Assembly: GCA_025769875.1 (NCBI GenBank)
Contig: JAGFNK010000001.1
Coordinates: forward strand, 541,791-605,790
DNA: 64,000 nucleotides
From: Russula earlei
Taxonomy: Eukaryota; Basidiomycota; Agaricomycetes; Russulales; Russulaceae
Direction of reading: 5' to 3'
A model generated the notes under the pieces. The model searched no databases. It was given only the letters and a program-made list of their open reading frames with translations, and had not been told where the DNA came from. Positions 1 through 12,026 of this stretch are shown here, one piece after another. The position numbers and the translations under genes were made by a program. Within the stretch, counting starts at the first letter, position 1. Each line of letters opens with the position of its first letter.

Positions 1-930
1 GTCATCGTCTGGTTCCATGATGAATCAATATTTTATGCACACGATCGACGGAAGAAGGGTTGGTATCACAAGGATGCACCTGCAAAGCCATACACAAAAG
101 AAGAGGGTGCATCACTAATGGTCACTGATTATGTCTCAGCTGATTTTGGATGGCTCCAATCTTCTGATGGGACAAGGACTGTGAGACGCATGATGAAACC
201 AGGGAAAAATCAAGATGGATACTTCACATGTGATGATATCAGGGAACAGGCAGAGGCTGCCATGGACATTCTCACTGAATTCTACCCTGAATATGACCAT
301 CACTTCGTCTATGATAACATGCCAAGCCATCTCAAAAGGCCCAAGGCTTCAGTCACTGCACGCTGCATGCCAAAATTTACTCCCAAAATAGGCAAGAATT
401 GGGGGATTGATGCCCCACAATGTGATGCCTTGGGAAGTTTGGTGTACAAACCTGATGGGTCACATGCGAAGGTGAAAGTCCGGATGAGTGATGCCGTGCT
501 TCCTGATGGGACAGTGCAGTCACTATATTTTCCTGATGGACATGAATGGGCTGGTATCTTCAAAGGTATGGCAGTGATCTTGGAAGAGTGCAGGTATGAA
601 GATATATAGAACTTACGAGTGGAATGTAAGTCATTCAATTGCGCACCACCCGCTTTGAAATGCTGTTGCCAGTCGCATACTGTTCAATGAACCAGACTTC
701 GTGCATATCGACACAATACTCGAAGGGACTTGCAATGTGCGCAGATTTCAAGTGATCTTCCTCCCAAAGTTTCATTGCAGCTCAATTTCATTGAGCAATG
801 CTGGGGCTATGCGAAATGGCTTTACCGCCTGAATCTGGAATCATCGTGAGAAGATTGCCTCGAAAGAAATGCACTGGCAGCCTTAGATGCTATCCCTCTT
901 GAGTCAATGCACCGGTGTGAACTAACTTTC
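1..930 (+). pseudogene. DDE-type transposase relic, 5' end outside the window
   Basis: Reading is open from base 1 to a stop at 607-609 and contains FHDES (about base 16), KPGKNQDGYF and FVYDNMPSHLKR, motifs I associate with a widespread family of basidiomycete DDE transposases. Beyond the stop the same protein continues in other frames: ILFNEPDFVHIDTILEG, then NFIEQCWGYAK near 790-825. The breaks are a stop codon at 607, a one-base gain near 672 and a one-base loss near 779, so this is an old dead copy. CG dinucleotides are scarce, as in the surrounding repeats. The first base is mid-gene, so the 5' part lies outside the window. The exact superfamily name is uncertain; the transposase assignment itself rests on the conserved acidic motifs and the C-terminal ELNF-type motif. 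Confidence 0.7.
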
Positions 931-1656
931 TTAATGCTATATTTAGCAAACACCGATGTCTCAGACTTGTAGCTTTGCAAATTGTTCCCATTGATTCATT
1001 GATGCATATGATAAGGGCCTTAATGGACAACAAGTGGCCTGGGCAGTGAGGAAGTATCGCGGCCATTGCGTTCTACCGGGGACTTTGATGGATGACCTTG
1101 AACAGGCACAATTATCATTATCTTATTAATAATGTTATACCTTATGATAACAAGATAACAACTTTTGACATTCACAACTCAATTCTGGATCCCACAGCAA
1201 GTCAAATTGAATATGACATTTTGACATGTCTAGGGGCAATTCCCTGAGAACAGAATTTGAGAAATAGGTGTGAAACGACTTCTAGAGCTGTTTTTCTGTG
1301 TATTCATCCCATTGTGGACAGGTGTGTCACAGAAAAAGTAACGACACGTGATGTTGGTGGGCTATGGACATCTTCTACCTTAACACAGTGATCATTCAAT
1401 ACCAAAGTTCTTTGGGCAGGCACATCGGCCCATTTAGATCCGGTCAAATCCAAGGCTCACAACCTCTCTGAGCATCCTCTCTGATGCTTGATCTGATGAC
1501 ACATCAGATATTGGAGCTTGGAAGTGAGCAGTGGGTGAGGTGAGAGACAATTGGTAAATTGTGTAATGTGTACATGTGTATGAGCACTATCTTATAGAAT
1601 GGAATGTATGAAGTAAGAGAAAACATTGTAGTATGATGTCAGCCAAGACGTTGTAG
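931..1656. other. No gene seen; CG-poor decayed repeat DNA
   Basis: I see no open frame with recognisable motifs on either strand. The AT-rich, CG-poor composition matches the flanking transposon relics. It is probably the 3' remainder of the DDE element plus older debris. Confidence 0.5.
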
Positions 1657-2006
1657 TACTATGGGTCACTGGGAACTTGGCATTCACTACCATCTTGGCA
1701 ATTTCATTTTCCCCTGTATTTGCTCAAACAATACCATTCAAAACTTTGTAGTTATATTATTGAGTGCCATTAATGTCAGTCTAGCAAATAAAAATGGCAG
1801 TCCATCAAGTGGTTCTTGAGGAATATTTTGGCTGGGGGTCATGCCTGGATCATGCCCATATCATGCCTGCTCTCATGGCAGAGGGCGGAGTTTGATTCCA
1901 GCTGGGGTGATCCAACCATATGCTGACTTGGAGGGATCTAGGTCCTACTCTCATAATGCCATTTTACAGGTGGTCCAGTTGGCCAGCATGAGACCATACA
2001 TATGAG

Positions 2007-3282
2007 AAGTGGCTACAGGCAGCCTTGAGTGACCACAAGAATGGAATCTATAAGTCTTTTACTCATGCAGCACTGGCCCATGATGTGAGCATATTTCATA
2101 CATAGCCAACTCCCTATCTTATGCTTTCAAAGGTTTCCTGCCATACACTACAAGATAGAGCTTCTGGGAAGCATTGGTCATGTCAGGAAGGCCACCAGGG
2201 TAGCCAGCTTCTCAAGCCAGCCCAGGAAAAGGCACTTCTTGATTGGTGTGACCAGCATTCTGTGGAGGCGGTGCCTCTCAATCAAAAGGCATTGTTCAAT
2301 CATTCCCTGGACCTATCTAGCCAATACCCTGGAATAAACTGGCACTACCGGTTCATCAAACACAACTCCTGTCTGACATTCTCAAAAGCAAGTGGGTTGG
2401 ATCTGAAGTGTGTACAAAACTTCAATAAGACAGTAGTCCACAACTACTTTGCAAAACTACAGGAACTGATGGACACATATCATGGGATACCACCAGACCA
2501 TCAGTGGAACATGGACAAGAAGAGAATCCAGATGGGAGGCAGCCATAAAAATAATGGAAAGAAATTTCTATTCATGAAAGAGCAAAAGCAGCAATATCAC
2601 ATTAAAAGTGACAGTTTGGAGCTTGTCTCCATCATTGAATGCATTTTGGCAGCAGGATCCCTTATGCCATCAGGATTTGTTCTCTTGGATGGCCTGCTGC
2701 CTGACTGCTGGGATTTGGAAGGTGTCAGAAGGTGTGATTCAATCCAGTGGTATGCCTAGCATGAATAATAACCTTGTCTTCACAGCATTGCAACATCCCC
2801 TTCTGGGTGGACAGACCATGAAATAGAGATGGCTCCAATTCAGTATTTATTCTGTTTGCTAACACACCACATCAATGACAAACTGATTGTACTGACACTC
2901 AATGGGCACAACTCGCATGAGACCCCAACCATGCAGCAACTTGCATACAACAATAAGATCATCCATTTCTACCTCCCTTCAAAAACAACACACAAGCTTC
3001 AGCCACTTGATGTGTTGGTTTTCGTGCCTGTCCAATGCATGTGGTCTTCACATTGTGACCACTGCCTTTCCAAAGGCATCAAGATCACCCATTACAATGT
3101 CATCCATGAACACATGAAAATTCGTAAAGTTATCACCCCAGAGCTCATTCAGAACACGTTCCAGCAAGTCCAGAATCTGGCCCCTCAATCCATCGGTCTT
3201 CACTGAAGAAGATTTTTTCACCTAGCATGGCATCATCCTCTTCATCACACTTCCCATCTTCATACCTGATGGAGGTTCCATC
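2007..3282 (+). pseudogene. pogo-like DDE transposase relic, N-terminal and catalytic part
   Basis: A decayed HTH region can be read from about 2010 (frame with KWLQAALSDHKNGIYKSF). It is followed by a Tc5-type HTH segment (ALLDWCDQHSVEAVPLNQ) and the DDE domain. The first catalytic aspartate survives in WNMDKK (about 2510). The second has become asparagine in LNGHNSHE (about 2900), and the third survives in HKLQPLDV (about 3000). A frame change between 2700 and 2790 separates the two halves; SGWTDHE is read just upstream of the second half. With a lost catalytic residue, a stop in the N-terminal region and a frame break, the enzyme is dead. The gene continues beyond the LTR pair at 5226. Confidence 0.75.
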
Positions 3283-5220
3283 TGTCAAGACTCACTGTTG
3301 AACAATCCAGTTCAAGAGTGAGATAAGAGCTCAGAGACGAGTTGACTGAGTTCAAGGACAAAGTTTGCAAAGAGCACAGTCCAAACAAGTAGCAAATACC
3401 AGAGAGGGACTGGTACTGGCTGCAAGAGGTGATCATGGAAAGAGAGGGCCAGATTGTACTAGATAGGGTGGTCACAAAGGAGTACCCTCAGTAGTGGAGT
3501 GCCACAAATCAAATGGACAGTCTGAAGACTGTCTGCTACTTTATTGAGCACTTATATACTACAAGAGAACTGCTTAAATAGGGAACAAGTCATAACCTTG
3601 TTATCAAGCACAATTGATGGATGAGTAAGAAGTCGGAGTATGCTCACTGAGCATACTCAGTCATGCTCAGTAAGCTGCTGAGTAAGAAGACTCATATTGA
3701 TGAGTAAGAGCCTTTTAGTGTCCCTATGTTCACTGCTTAGTACACGTGCAAAGCACCTGATTCATTTATTGTTAGTTAGTTTAGGGCCAGTCATCTGAGG
3801 ACTTGTAGTTTGGTTCAGGGAATAGAGTTGTCCATAAGGGCCCTTATATAGTTCTATTAGTGTCCTTAGAGTTGACCCTAATACTGTCATGAACCATTTC
3901 CCAGAGAGGGCCCTTGAAGGACCCTTCCTTATGAGAGGAAACCCAGCCTCTATGATGTCACCCTGTTCACATGGACAAAAGAGGTGAGTAGAGGTGTCCA
4001 CAATATTGCATGCACATTGTTGCATGAGCGATTCTTGGCACAATCAACATACAGCAAGCCCCACTCACATGCAACCCTTTTAGCAATAAAAGGACAGTAT
4101 TATAGCCTCCCTAATGACCCTTTAGGACTGACTCTAAGTGCTCTACAATAGGCACTAACACAATACTAAAGACCCTACAATGCATTATTAGACTAACTCT
4201 AATAACCATAGAACAAACTATAAAGCAATACTAAGGACCTTAATAGAAGTATTAGGGTTGACTCTAAGGACCCTAATAGAACTAGATAAGGGGCCTTATA
4301 GGCAACTCTATTCCCTGAACCAAACTACAAGTCCACAAATGACCGGCCCTAAACCAACTAACAGCAAATGAATCAGGTGCTTTGCACATGTACTAAAGCA
4401 GTGAACACATAGACAGTAAAAGCTCTTACTCATCAATAGAAGCCTTCTTACTCAGCAGCTTACTGAGCATGACTGAGCATGCTCAGTAAGCATACTCCAA
4501 CTTCTTACTCATCCAGTCTATTGTGCTTGATAACAAGGTTATGACTTGTTCCCTATTTAGCAGTTCTCTTGTAGTATATAAGCACTCAAGAAAGTAGCAG
4601 ACAGTCTTCAGACTGTCCATTTGTTTACGGCACTCTCTATCCCTGGGATACTCCTTTAAGGACCATCCCCTTGTGACCATTCTGGCCTCTTCCCTGCATA
4701 CTTGTTTGACTCTACCAGTAACCATACCTCTCTGGTATTTGGTACTGCTTTGGACTCTACTTCTTGCCCATGCCATCTTGGACATCTATCAACTCATCTT
4801 CGAGCTTATCCCTCGCTCTTGAACTAGATTGTTCAACAGTGAGTCCCAACAAATACTTCTATTAAGGTCTTTAGTATTGCCTTATAGTTTGTTCTAAGGT
4901 TATTAGAGTTAGTCTAATAATGTGTTGTAGGGCCTTTAGTATCTTTGTTAGTGCCTCTTGTAGAGCACTTTTGGTTGTCCTAAAGGATCTTTAGGGAGGC
5001 TATAATATTGTCCTATATCACTAAAAGGGTTGCCACTAAGTAGGGCTTGCTGTATGTCAATTGTGCTGAGGATCACTCATGCTGACAGTGTGCATGTGAT
5101 ATTGTGGACACCTCTACTCACCCCTTTTGTCCATGTGAACAGGGTAGCATCATAGAGGCTGGGTTTCCTCTAATAAGGAAGGGTCCTTCAAGGGCCCTCT
5201 CCAGGAAATGGTTCATGACA
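3283..5220 (-). repeat. Solo LTR (family L1), itself split by a second copy
   Basis: In minus orientation it runs TGTCATGAACC to TTGACA. It is flanked by the 5-base duplication CCATC (3278-3282 and 5221-5225), so it is a genuine insertion into the transposase gene. The LTR sequence is interrupted at 3885-4856 by a second copy of the same family in the opposite orientation. No internal retrotransposon region is present. Confidence 0.85.
3885..4851 (+). repeat. Solo LTR (family L1) inserted inside another L1 LTR
   Basis: Starts TGTCATGAACC at 3885 and ends near GAGTCCCAACA at 4851. The 5-base duplication AATAC is found at 3880-3884 and 4852-4856. It is 967 bases long. It carries the family hairpin (two 13-base arms of CTTACTGAGCATG type near 4460-4490) followed by a TATA-like GTATATAAG. 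Confidence 0.85.
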
Positions 5221-5225
5221 CCATC

Positions 5226-6150
5226 CTTGCCTCCAGCAATCAGCTCAGATCTGAGTTCCAATACTGCTGACAGTGATTACATTGCCTCAGACTTGGAGGG
5301 AGGCACCAGGGATGTGACCAGTGGTGACAAATCCTCAATTCTTGATGCACACTTGTGTGCATGCAATGCAATAATCACACACGTGTCTTTGGCACAGACC
5401 ATGGAGGGGATGGCTTCTGATGAGCAAGCTGTCTCTGTGCTCCAAGATCAAAGGTGGAATGATGAAGAGCTGATTGCTGAAATACAGTCACTTCATCACC
5501 AAGTTTCTGTCCTTTCACAGACTGTGATTATGCAAGCATTGCAACTGAGCATGGCAAATGCACACTGCACAATTGTGCAGCATGAGGCCAATGACTTGCA
5601 CATGAAGTTGGAAAATCAATGAAAGACAAAACCTTATGCTTCAACAAAGATCAAGGCCTGGTTTGTGACACATCCTGAGCTGAAGGAGGCATTTGAAGCA
5701 GAGGAACGAGAACAAATTATTCAGGAGAGAAAAGAAACCAAAAAATGTGCTGATAAAGCTACTGAAGATTTGGCTCGGGCTATATGAATTTGTGAAGGCA
5801 CTATCTCAAAGGTTTTTGACAATTCTATTTCTTCATACAAGCACAAGGAAGACTCTATGGTGATTGCAGGTGCACTTGAGCTCTTGATGGAGGGCACCAC
5901 ATCTGAACTCAGCACATGAATCAAAGAGCAGCTTGCTGCACATCCTGAGTTGGAAAACAACCACCTGTTTGTGGGACTCTTTGGCAGGCAACGTAGTAGT
6001 AATCAGCAGTGCCCTTCCTCATCATCACTGGCCTCATTGATAGGGCCCTCAAATGCCACACAACCATTTGCACAACCACCATTACAGCACTTGGGTTTAA
6101 CTTACAGTACCACAGTTTACAATACTACTATACCATCATTCCAGACTCAA
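5226..6150 (+). pseudogene. pogo-like transposase relic, C-terminal part with SAP-like segment
   Basis: The reading frame resumes directly after the LTR duplication: an acidic Ser-rich stretch, then a coiled region (LHHQVSVLSQTVIMQALQLS) ending in a stop at 5620-5622. The same frame continues past that stop (IKAWFVTHPELKEAFEAEE) to a second stop. A third segment reads VIAGALELLMEGTTSELS and IKEQLAAHPELENN, which resembles the SAP-like helix-extended-helix often found at the end of basidiomycete transposases; that likeness is from memory. It ends near 6147, just before the hAT-type insertion. Several stops show it is dead. Confidence 0.6.
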
Positions 6151-6589
6151 CATTAGAACTAGGGCTGCACACTGTAACCATCCCTCACAGGATGGACAGA
6201 TCCATAGTATGGTTACCATACCCATGCCATTTGAGCTCATCCTGCCCACTGTCCATCTTGATGATTGAGTTGGACAACGCCCATCCAATCTGTTGAAAAG
6301 GGCTGTCAATGGCATTAGATGGCATTTATCAGGAATATCCAAATGAACTTTATATTTTCATTGAAACTCAATGTCATGGCTGCCAGGCCACACACCAAGA
6401 CCATTGAGGGTACCCATTGTTCATGTGGCCATGCTGCCATTCCCTCTTTCAATCCTGGTAATCAACAAACAGGACTTGTGATGACAGATCAGCCTGCCCA
6501 AGGACCAGATGGTCAATGGGACACAATCTCCCTTCTTCACACCAGTCTTCATGCCAATACCATCCTTATTCTGATGCTTGTCAAGAAGC

Positions 6590-7870
6590 TGTAAAGTGAG
6601 CCATATTGCTGACCACAGAACTACATGTGGACAGCGTGTGATGCATGATGCTTCACCTCCTCTGCACCTCCCTCCTTCCTCGTGTCTTGTCCTCAGCCCT
6701 TGCCACACCACTTGTGCCTGACATCAAGATCTCATCTGCATTGCCCAGCCCTCAACCATCTTTCACTGTGCATGCATGCCTTGGCCCACTTGATGTGATC
6801 ATGTTGATCACATCTCAAGCTTTCATGACCATGTTGACTGCCTCACCCAGTCTCAATTCCCTTTCATGGCTCTGACTCCCTTTCATATTCTGATTCTTAG
6901 CTTCCTTTAGTACTTCTGCCAACCCACTAGTAAAAATAAAAATACAGTCCCCTTGTGTCTCCTAGTATCTGTCAGCCCAAAACAACTGCATGCAAGTCAT
7001 CTTGCCCTTCTTCTCCCTTCCTTTCTTCTCCCTTCTCCCTCTCTTCCCTTCCCTTGCTCTTGGACCAAGACAACTGTCTTGGATCACTGTCCAGTTGCAC
7101 GAACTCAGTGCACCCCAGATAGGCTTGCTACAATGTGGTTGCATCTTGCATGCATGCACATTGAAACTGCACTGGGCCATTGAGCTGTTGATTAGATTGA
7201 TTGATTTTTCTTTTAAGGTGAGGGTGAGCTGTACTGCTGGCCACAGAATCACATGCGGACTGTGCATGGCTCTACTTCCTCCCCACCTCTCACCCTCCAG
7301 CCCTCTCATCCCCAGCCTTCGCCACTGAATGCACACCCACAACCTCACACCTGATGTCAAGACCTTGACTGCTTCGACCAGCCTTCACCACTGACCACAC
7401 ACACATGCCATGCCCCAGCACACACAACATGTTTGCATCTCAGGCCTTTCACCATGGCCTCAACCACCTCACCCAGCCTTGAACTTCCTTTCATCATCTC
7501 TCTCCCTTTCATTCCTTTCATCCTTAGTACCTCCCTTCTTGTATATAAAATGCCCTAACTACTCTGTAGTAGGACAAAAAAAAATCCAATACAGTCACTC
7601 CTTAGTCTCTCTCAGTATCTGTCAGCCTGAAACAACTGCACACAAGCAATCTTGCTCTCTTCTCCTCTTGCTCTCTTCTCCTCTTGCTCTCTTCTCCCTT
7701 CCCCTTCCTCCCTCCTCCTCTCTGCTTGTTCTTGGCTTGAAGACAACCATCCCAGATTACTGTCCAGCCACACGAACACACACACATGCCCCAAACTGGC
7801 TCACTTCAGTAATACTGTCACTGACCCACCAACCATGCAGCTTACTTAAGGTACCTAGCACTTGGTCAGA
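6590..7870 (+). repeat. Diverged direct duplication of about 640 bases inside the hAT-type element
   Basis: The region beginning near 6590 (ACCACAGAACTACATG) recurs near 7235 (GCCACAGAATCACATG). The CT-rich stretch after AGTATCTGTCAGCC at 6965 recurs after the same words at 7613. The copies are heavily diverged and rich in short CT tracts. Confidence 0.55.
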
Positions 7871-9474
7871 ATTTGTAGACACACTGAAAATGATGATCTT
7901 GATTTCTTTCAAATGGGGGGTAAAAGTAGTGATTAATGTGAATCCACCCATGTTTTTTTTTTGTCAGAATATACCCATTTGATGTTTTCCCCTTCCTCAT
8001 ATTTTTGGAGAGATGTCATGCAGAATGGTAGAGTTCAAGTCAGTGCTTCAAATCAGCATCCTTGGCTAATCACATGTCTCTATAGCTGTCCTCATCCTCA
8101 AGCCCCATTGACCATACATCTGCACAGGTGGTGTACTCCCTCCCCATGATGTGTTTGGGCTAGGGTGGCCAGATGGCAAGCAATTGGCCAAGTGCAGGAT
8201 CTCACAGCAACTATTTGCACTGCCATGTACTTTGTTGTCCCCATGAAGGTGCCTGTGCAGGAGCCAATGAGCTTGCTGGAAATGCCAAAATCACAAACCT
8301 TGACTGTGCCCTGTCATGAGAGGAGGATGTTCAATGGCTTGATGTCCCAATGGATGACCTTCTTAAAGTGCAAGTAGGCCAGGCCTTCCAGCACCTGCCA
8401 AGTGGGTTCCTGATCCCCAGATCACAGTGAGGAAGGAAGGAAGGAAGGAAAGGGCAAACAAAGGCCATGCACTTCCTCCACCAACACTTGTGCAACCTTC
8501 TCTCCCATGCAGCCCTTCCTCCATTGGATCTGCTCCCCAATGGTGGCCAGGCTCTTTCCCTTGCACAACTCCATCATCAGCTTGACCTTGCTGTTCGATG
8601 GCAACATGTACACACTGTAAAAATGGACCATGTTTGTGTGCCTGAGGCCAGAGAGGAACATGAGCTCACACACAAGCTGCTTCAGTGGGCCCTCGTGTGT
8701 GATGATTGTCTTGCATGCAAACTGGTGGCCTGTCCACTTGTCCCACAACACCTCCACCACACCACTCACCCCTTCCCCAAGCATGGCAACAATGTCCAGT
8801 ATGCTGTTGGACCAGGAGTCTTGCATGCCTGCAGCATCACCATCCCCCAATGACCCATTTTTGTTCTGTGTGGCCACCAACAAGGAGGAGGCAGGCAAGG
8901 GCAGCTGGGCATCAATGCGGTGCACAAGCTGGCACAAGTCCCCACTCCCAATCACAACACAATGGTCATGACCTCCAACACAATGATGGCACTCCGTGCA
9001 CATTTCGTTCAAGTTTTTTTCTGTGCTCACTTTTCTTACCCCTTTCTCACAGTGACAGCACAGCTAGGACCACAGCATTGATACAGCCATGAAGGTCTGC
9101 CTTGCACAACAACAGGTGTCTTTCAGTGTGGAGGGATTTTTTGTGCTTGACAAGCAGTGCATCGTCCTTCAAGGGAGATGATCTTTGAGATCAAGCAGGG
9201 CATGATGGGCAGGGCCAGGCTGGGCAGTGTGTTGGTCATCCTGGACCTTGCTCATCAAGTGTTTAGTTAATTCCTGTATGCACACAATATTACATTGTCT
9301 TTTTTCCTTGCCCCCCCCCCAAACCTCCAATTGCAGTGTTTTTACCTGTCTTATCAACAATGTAAGGTTCAAACAGCACTTCAAGGTTTTCATTATGTGT
9401 CTTGTGACTATGTGTGGCTGACCAATTGCTAGGTACCTTAAGTGAGCTGCATGGTTGGTGGGTCAGTGACAGTA
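7813..9474. repeat. Inner inverted repeat flanking the captured kinase fragment
   Basis: The arms are 7813-7869 and 9418-9474, about 57 bases each, with only two or three mismatches (shared core GGTACCTAGCA / TGCTAGGTACC). They enclose the MAPKK relic. They could be the ends of an older nested element or subterminal repeats of the host; I found no convincing target duplication outside them. Confidence 0.6.
8020..9030 (-). pseudogene. Decayed MAP-kinase-kinase (STE7/PBS2 type) fragment
   Basis: Read on the minus strand, a kinase N-lobe is clear: a glycine loop LGEGVSGVV, FACKTI with the lysine, and LSGLRHTNMVHFYSVYM, all typical of fungal MAPKKs. After a stretch that looks like a retained intron, the C-lobe reads LAYLHFKKVIHWDIKPLN (the catalytic HRD is now HWD, expected from CGG to TGG), a stop codon, then VKVCDFGIS and a degraded GTF-GTTKYMA region. 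Further downstream the frame dissolves. Arg-to-Trp/Cys/His changes and near-absence of CG point to decay by CpG mutation. Retained intron sequence suggests DNA-level capture rather than a retrocopy. It lies inside the hAT-type element and cannot encode an active kinase. Confidence 0.75.
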
Positions 9475-9831
9475 CTGTCTACCATACAACAGCCATACCT
9501 GTACCCATCCCACACCATCAGGGATCCAGTGAGTACACATGACAGACAGGGTACTGATCAGCCATACCCATCATACCGCTGTCTTTTCAACAGCTGTTAC
9601 CTGTCAGACAGACAGTGTGCAGCCCTAATTAGAACATGAGTCCACTCAATTAGATGCTACTGCATTACAACCATTTTCCCCAGTTGCCACCTTTTAAAAT
9701 TGCCAATAACATGGGGATGTTTCATCCTGGGTGGACTTTAATTCAGCATGTGTTACATGTCTGTTACTTTTCATGACATTTTGTGACCGCTGAGATGGTA
9801 GTGAACACCAAGTTCCCAGTGACCCATAGTA

Positions 9832-10132
9832 TTAGATATGACATCACCTGACACTGAGGCATTGGGCTCCAATATCGGAGGCTTCATAAATTGCCTTGAT
9901 TCTTTCTTGCCAATTCAGTACTACCATCTGAAATGGAGTTGGATTACAGCCGGTTCCACAGATGACAGTTGAGTTGGTAATCAATGTGAGCGCAGTTTCT
10001 GGGCTGCAGCCATCTGCAGACTCTCTGTGCTAGCTGTGGCTTCTGAGGGTTGAGGCAAGTGACTTGGTTGAAATTCAAGAAGAGATTCTGAGACCATGGT
10101 GCCAACTTCAACCATGAGGCATTTTGGGTGAC
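9832..10132. other. No gene seen between transposon and solo LTR
   Basis: CG-poor intergenic or repeat debris with no recognisable coding motif. Confidence 0.4.
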
Positions 10133-10337
10133 CATTGGATGTGCAGCCACCAGCATGGACAGACAAATCCAGACCGCACGTGTAAATCGTACACAAGACT
10201 GAAGTCAGTACTACACATTCTCTTATAGTTCCTTTCAAAGCTAATACTGTACATAGTTATAATCCTTACAGGTTAGCTTACTAACCAATATAGTCTTCCA
10301 TACACAAGACTGAGTTATAATCCTTACAGCTCCAACA
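10133..10337 (+). repeat. Old solo LTR of the copia family found at 11781
   Basis: The sequence parallels the copia LTR (GTACACAAGACTGA, AATACTGTACATAG, ending GCTCCAACA). It is flanked by the 5-base duplication GTGAC at 10128-10132 and 10338-10342. The first bases read CATTGG where the family has TGTTGG. At 205 bases it is shorter than the intact LTR (246). Confidence 0.75.
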
Positions 10338-11513
10338 GTGACTCCTGCATGCCCAGAGTTAGGCTCTGTTATCTGGCTGCTTGGGTTTGAAGCTAGACTT
10401 GTCTAGCAACAATTTGTTGTCAAGTAGGGGGGACAATTCAAGAGATGGGGGAAGAACCAGCTGTTCTGTTGCATAGATCAGATGAGGTACTCAAGAAATT
10501 AGAAATTAGATGAGGATTCCTTGCACCTGATGGTGTGTTACACCATTTTCCTTTTATGTTTACTTCTTACCTTTTGCTATGGACTGCTTGCTTTTGTATG
10601 TCCCTTTACTTACTGGTCTTGTGATCTCTTACATCTTGTGATCCTTTCTGTATTATCATGTGATCCATGCACGTCCAGGTAACACTGGATTGCTGTTACT
10701 TTCCCTTTGTTTGGTTCTCTTTCCATTTATATTCACTTATTAGTTTTCAACTGTGCAATGCTGCGCACCTACTGTGCAGCACAGTTACTTGGTTCTAACT
10801 CATTCGTGGCCTCATTCCTATGACTCCTACTTATTATGACTCCTACTATACTAGTAGCACAGTCAAAGCGCAGCTATTGCTGCGCTTCTCCTGTATATAT
10901 AAAGCTCAGTACTTTGTGACCAAAGCCCTAAGCTTGGTCTCTCATAGAATCCAACCTACTCTTGTCCAACATATTTCCCTGCAACCCACTTCGCTCCTAA
11001 TCCTCAAACCACATCCACCTCTCCATTTCATCAACTCTTCACACACCATCCACCATCTACTCTTCACCTTTCCCTTCCTTCCCTAAAAGTCTCTCTTCAC
11101 TCCCCTGAGAAGAGCTCTCCTCCTTTAAGACCTACCTTCCTCTACTCTCTCTGCATTGTTCAAGGTCCCCGATGGACTTGAATGCATATAGCTAGTGGAA
11201 CCAGCCCTAGTCTATCCCATTATAAACTTACCCTAGCTTCTCAATGGACCGAGTCGTACTAGGAAGGGTCTATTGGCCATAACCTGTTTAGCATAAAACA
11301 CTTTGACTGCTGCAGGGATCCTTACTCTTTATACACAGGAACCAGCCCGTTTCTTGAACACCTCTCTATCATTGACTTGTCTTTATGCTTGCGAACTGAC
11401 ACGGCTAGTTACCATGACATGGTGACTTGATTAACTCAGCATGAGGCCATCACGAGGATGGCAAGAACCATGAACCACAATACAGATAGTAGCTGTAAGT
11501 CTTTGACATTTAG
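10338..11513. other. No gene seen; possible retroelement leader
   Basis: No supported coding sequence. A TATA-like TATATATAAAG near 10903 is followed by pyrimidine-rich sequence, resembling an LTR or leader. TGTTGTCAAGTAGGGGGGAC at 10412 could be an LTR start, but I found no matching end or target duplication. Confidence 0.3.
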
Positions 11514-11780
11514 CAGTGGGTTGGATTACCATAAAAGGCAATTGTGTCGGCAAGAGAATCAGGACTTCAATCACATGTTAACAGATGTAATTTCAGTTAT
11601 ATAAGTGAGTTAATAATAAGATAACTCCTTACTTTTTTCCCCTACCAAAAAAAAGAAATGCAATCTTGTTTCTGATTGATTGGCGTGCCATCTGCACCAT
11701 CCGCACCATCCACCCATTCCAGCCCGAGCGCCCCTTACCTAGTATCTCTCACAGGAGATCTCATTATTGCATGATCTCAC

Positions 11781-12026
11781 TGTTGGACATGCAGCCGCTA
11801 AGTGCCGCGCGAACGGACAATCCGGACTGTACATGTGAATAATTCAAGTTAGTTATTGTTCGTTTTCCCTCAGTCTTTTACACACAAGACTGAGGTCAGT
11901 ACTACACCTTCCTTTACATTCCTTTATAGCTAATACTGTACATAGCCCTTATTCCATAGGTTAGCATACTGACCTGAATACAGTCTTTTACACACAAGAC
12001 TGAGCCCTTATTCCATAGCTCCAACA
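11781..12026 (+). repeat. 5' LTR of copia element
   Basis: Begins TGTTGGACATGCAGCC and ends CTCCAACA. It contains two direct CAGTCTTTTACACACAAGAC-type repeats. It differs from the 3' LTR at only a few positions. Confidence 0.9.

Larger units (their letters stand above)
6160..9627. mobile_element. hAT-type element carrying a gene fragment (Pack-type)
   Basis: The ends are a perfect 16-base inverted repeat, TAGGGCTGCACACTGT, at 6160 and in reverse complement ending at 9627. The outer flanks carry an identical 8-base duplication, ATTAGAAC, at 6152-6159 and 9628-9635. An 8-base duplication with a TAGGG-type terminus is the hallmark of hAT elements. CCATACC-like subterminal motifs occur near both ends. 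No transposase is readable inside, so it is non-autonomous. It contains a decayed MAP-kinase-kinase fragment on the minus strand and a second internal inverted repeat (7813-7869 with 9418-9474). Confidence 0.85.
1659..9829 (+). mobile_element. Tc1/mariner-pogo-type DNA transposon, split by nested insertions
   Basis: The left end starts CTATGGGTCACTGGGAAC at 1659; the right end at 9829 is its reverse complement. The terminal inverted repeats match over about 37 bases with two differences. TA lies immediately outside on both sides (1657-1658 and 9830-9831), the target duplication expected of this superfamily. Between the ends lie a pogo-like transposase relic, a nested LTR pair (3283-5220) and a hAT-type element (6160-9627). 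Removing those two insertions with their duplications leaves about 2.75 kb, a normal size for such an element. The ends, the TA and the enzyme type agree with one another. Confidence 0.8.

Noticed and set aside
8020..9030. MAP-kinase-kinase as a live gene
   Set aside because: An internal stop, a lost HRD arginine, a degraded activation segment and no C-terminal lobe.
10412..11513. A further copia LTR beginning TGTTGTCAAG
   Set aside because: TATA and leader-like sequence are present, but no matching LTR end or target duplication could be found.
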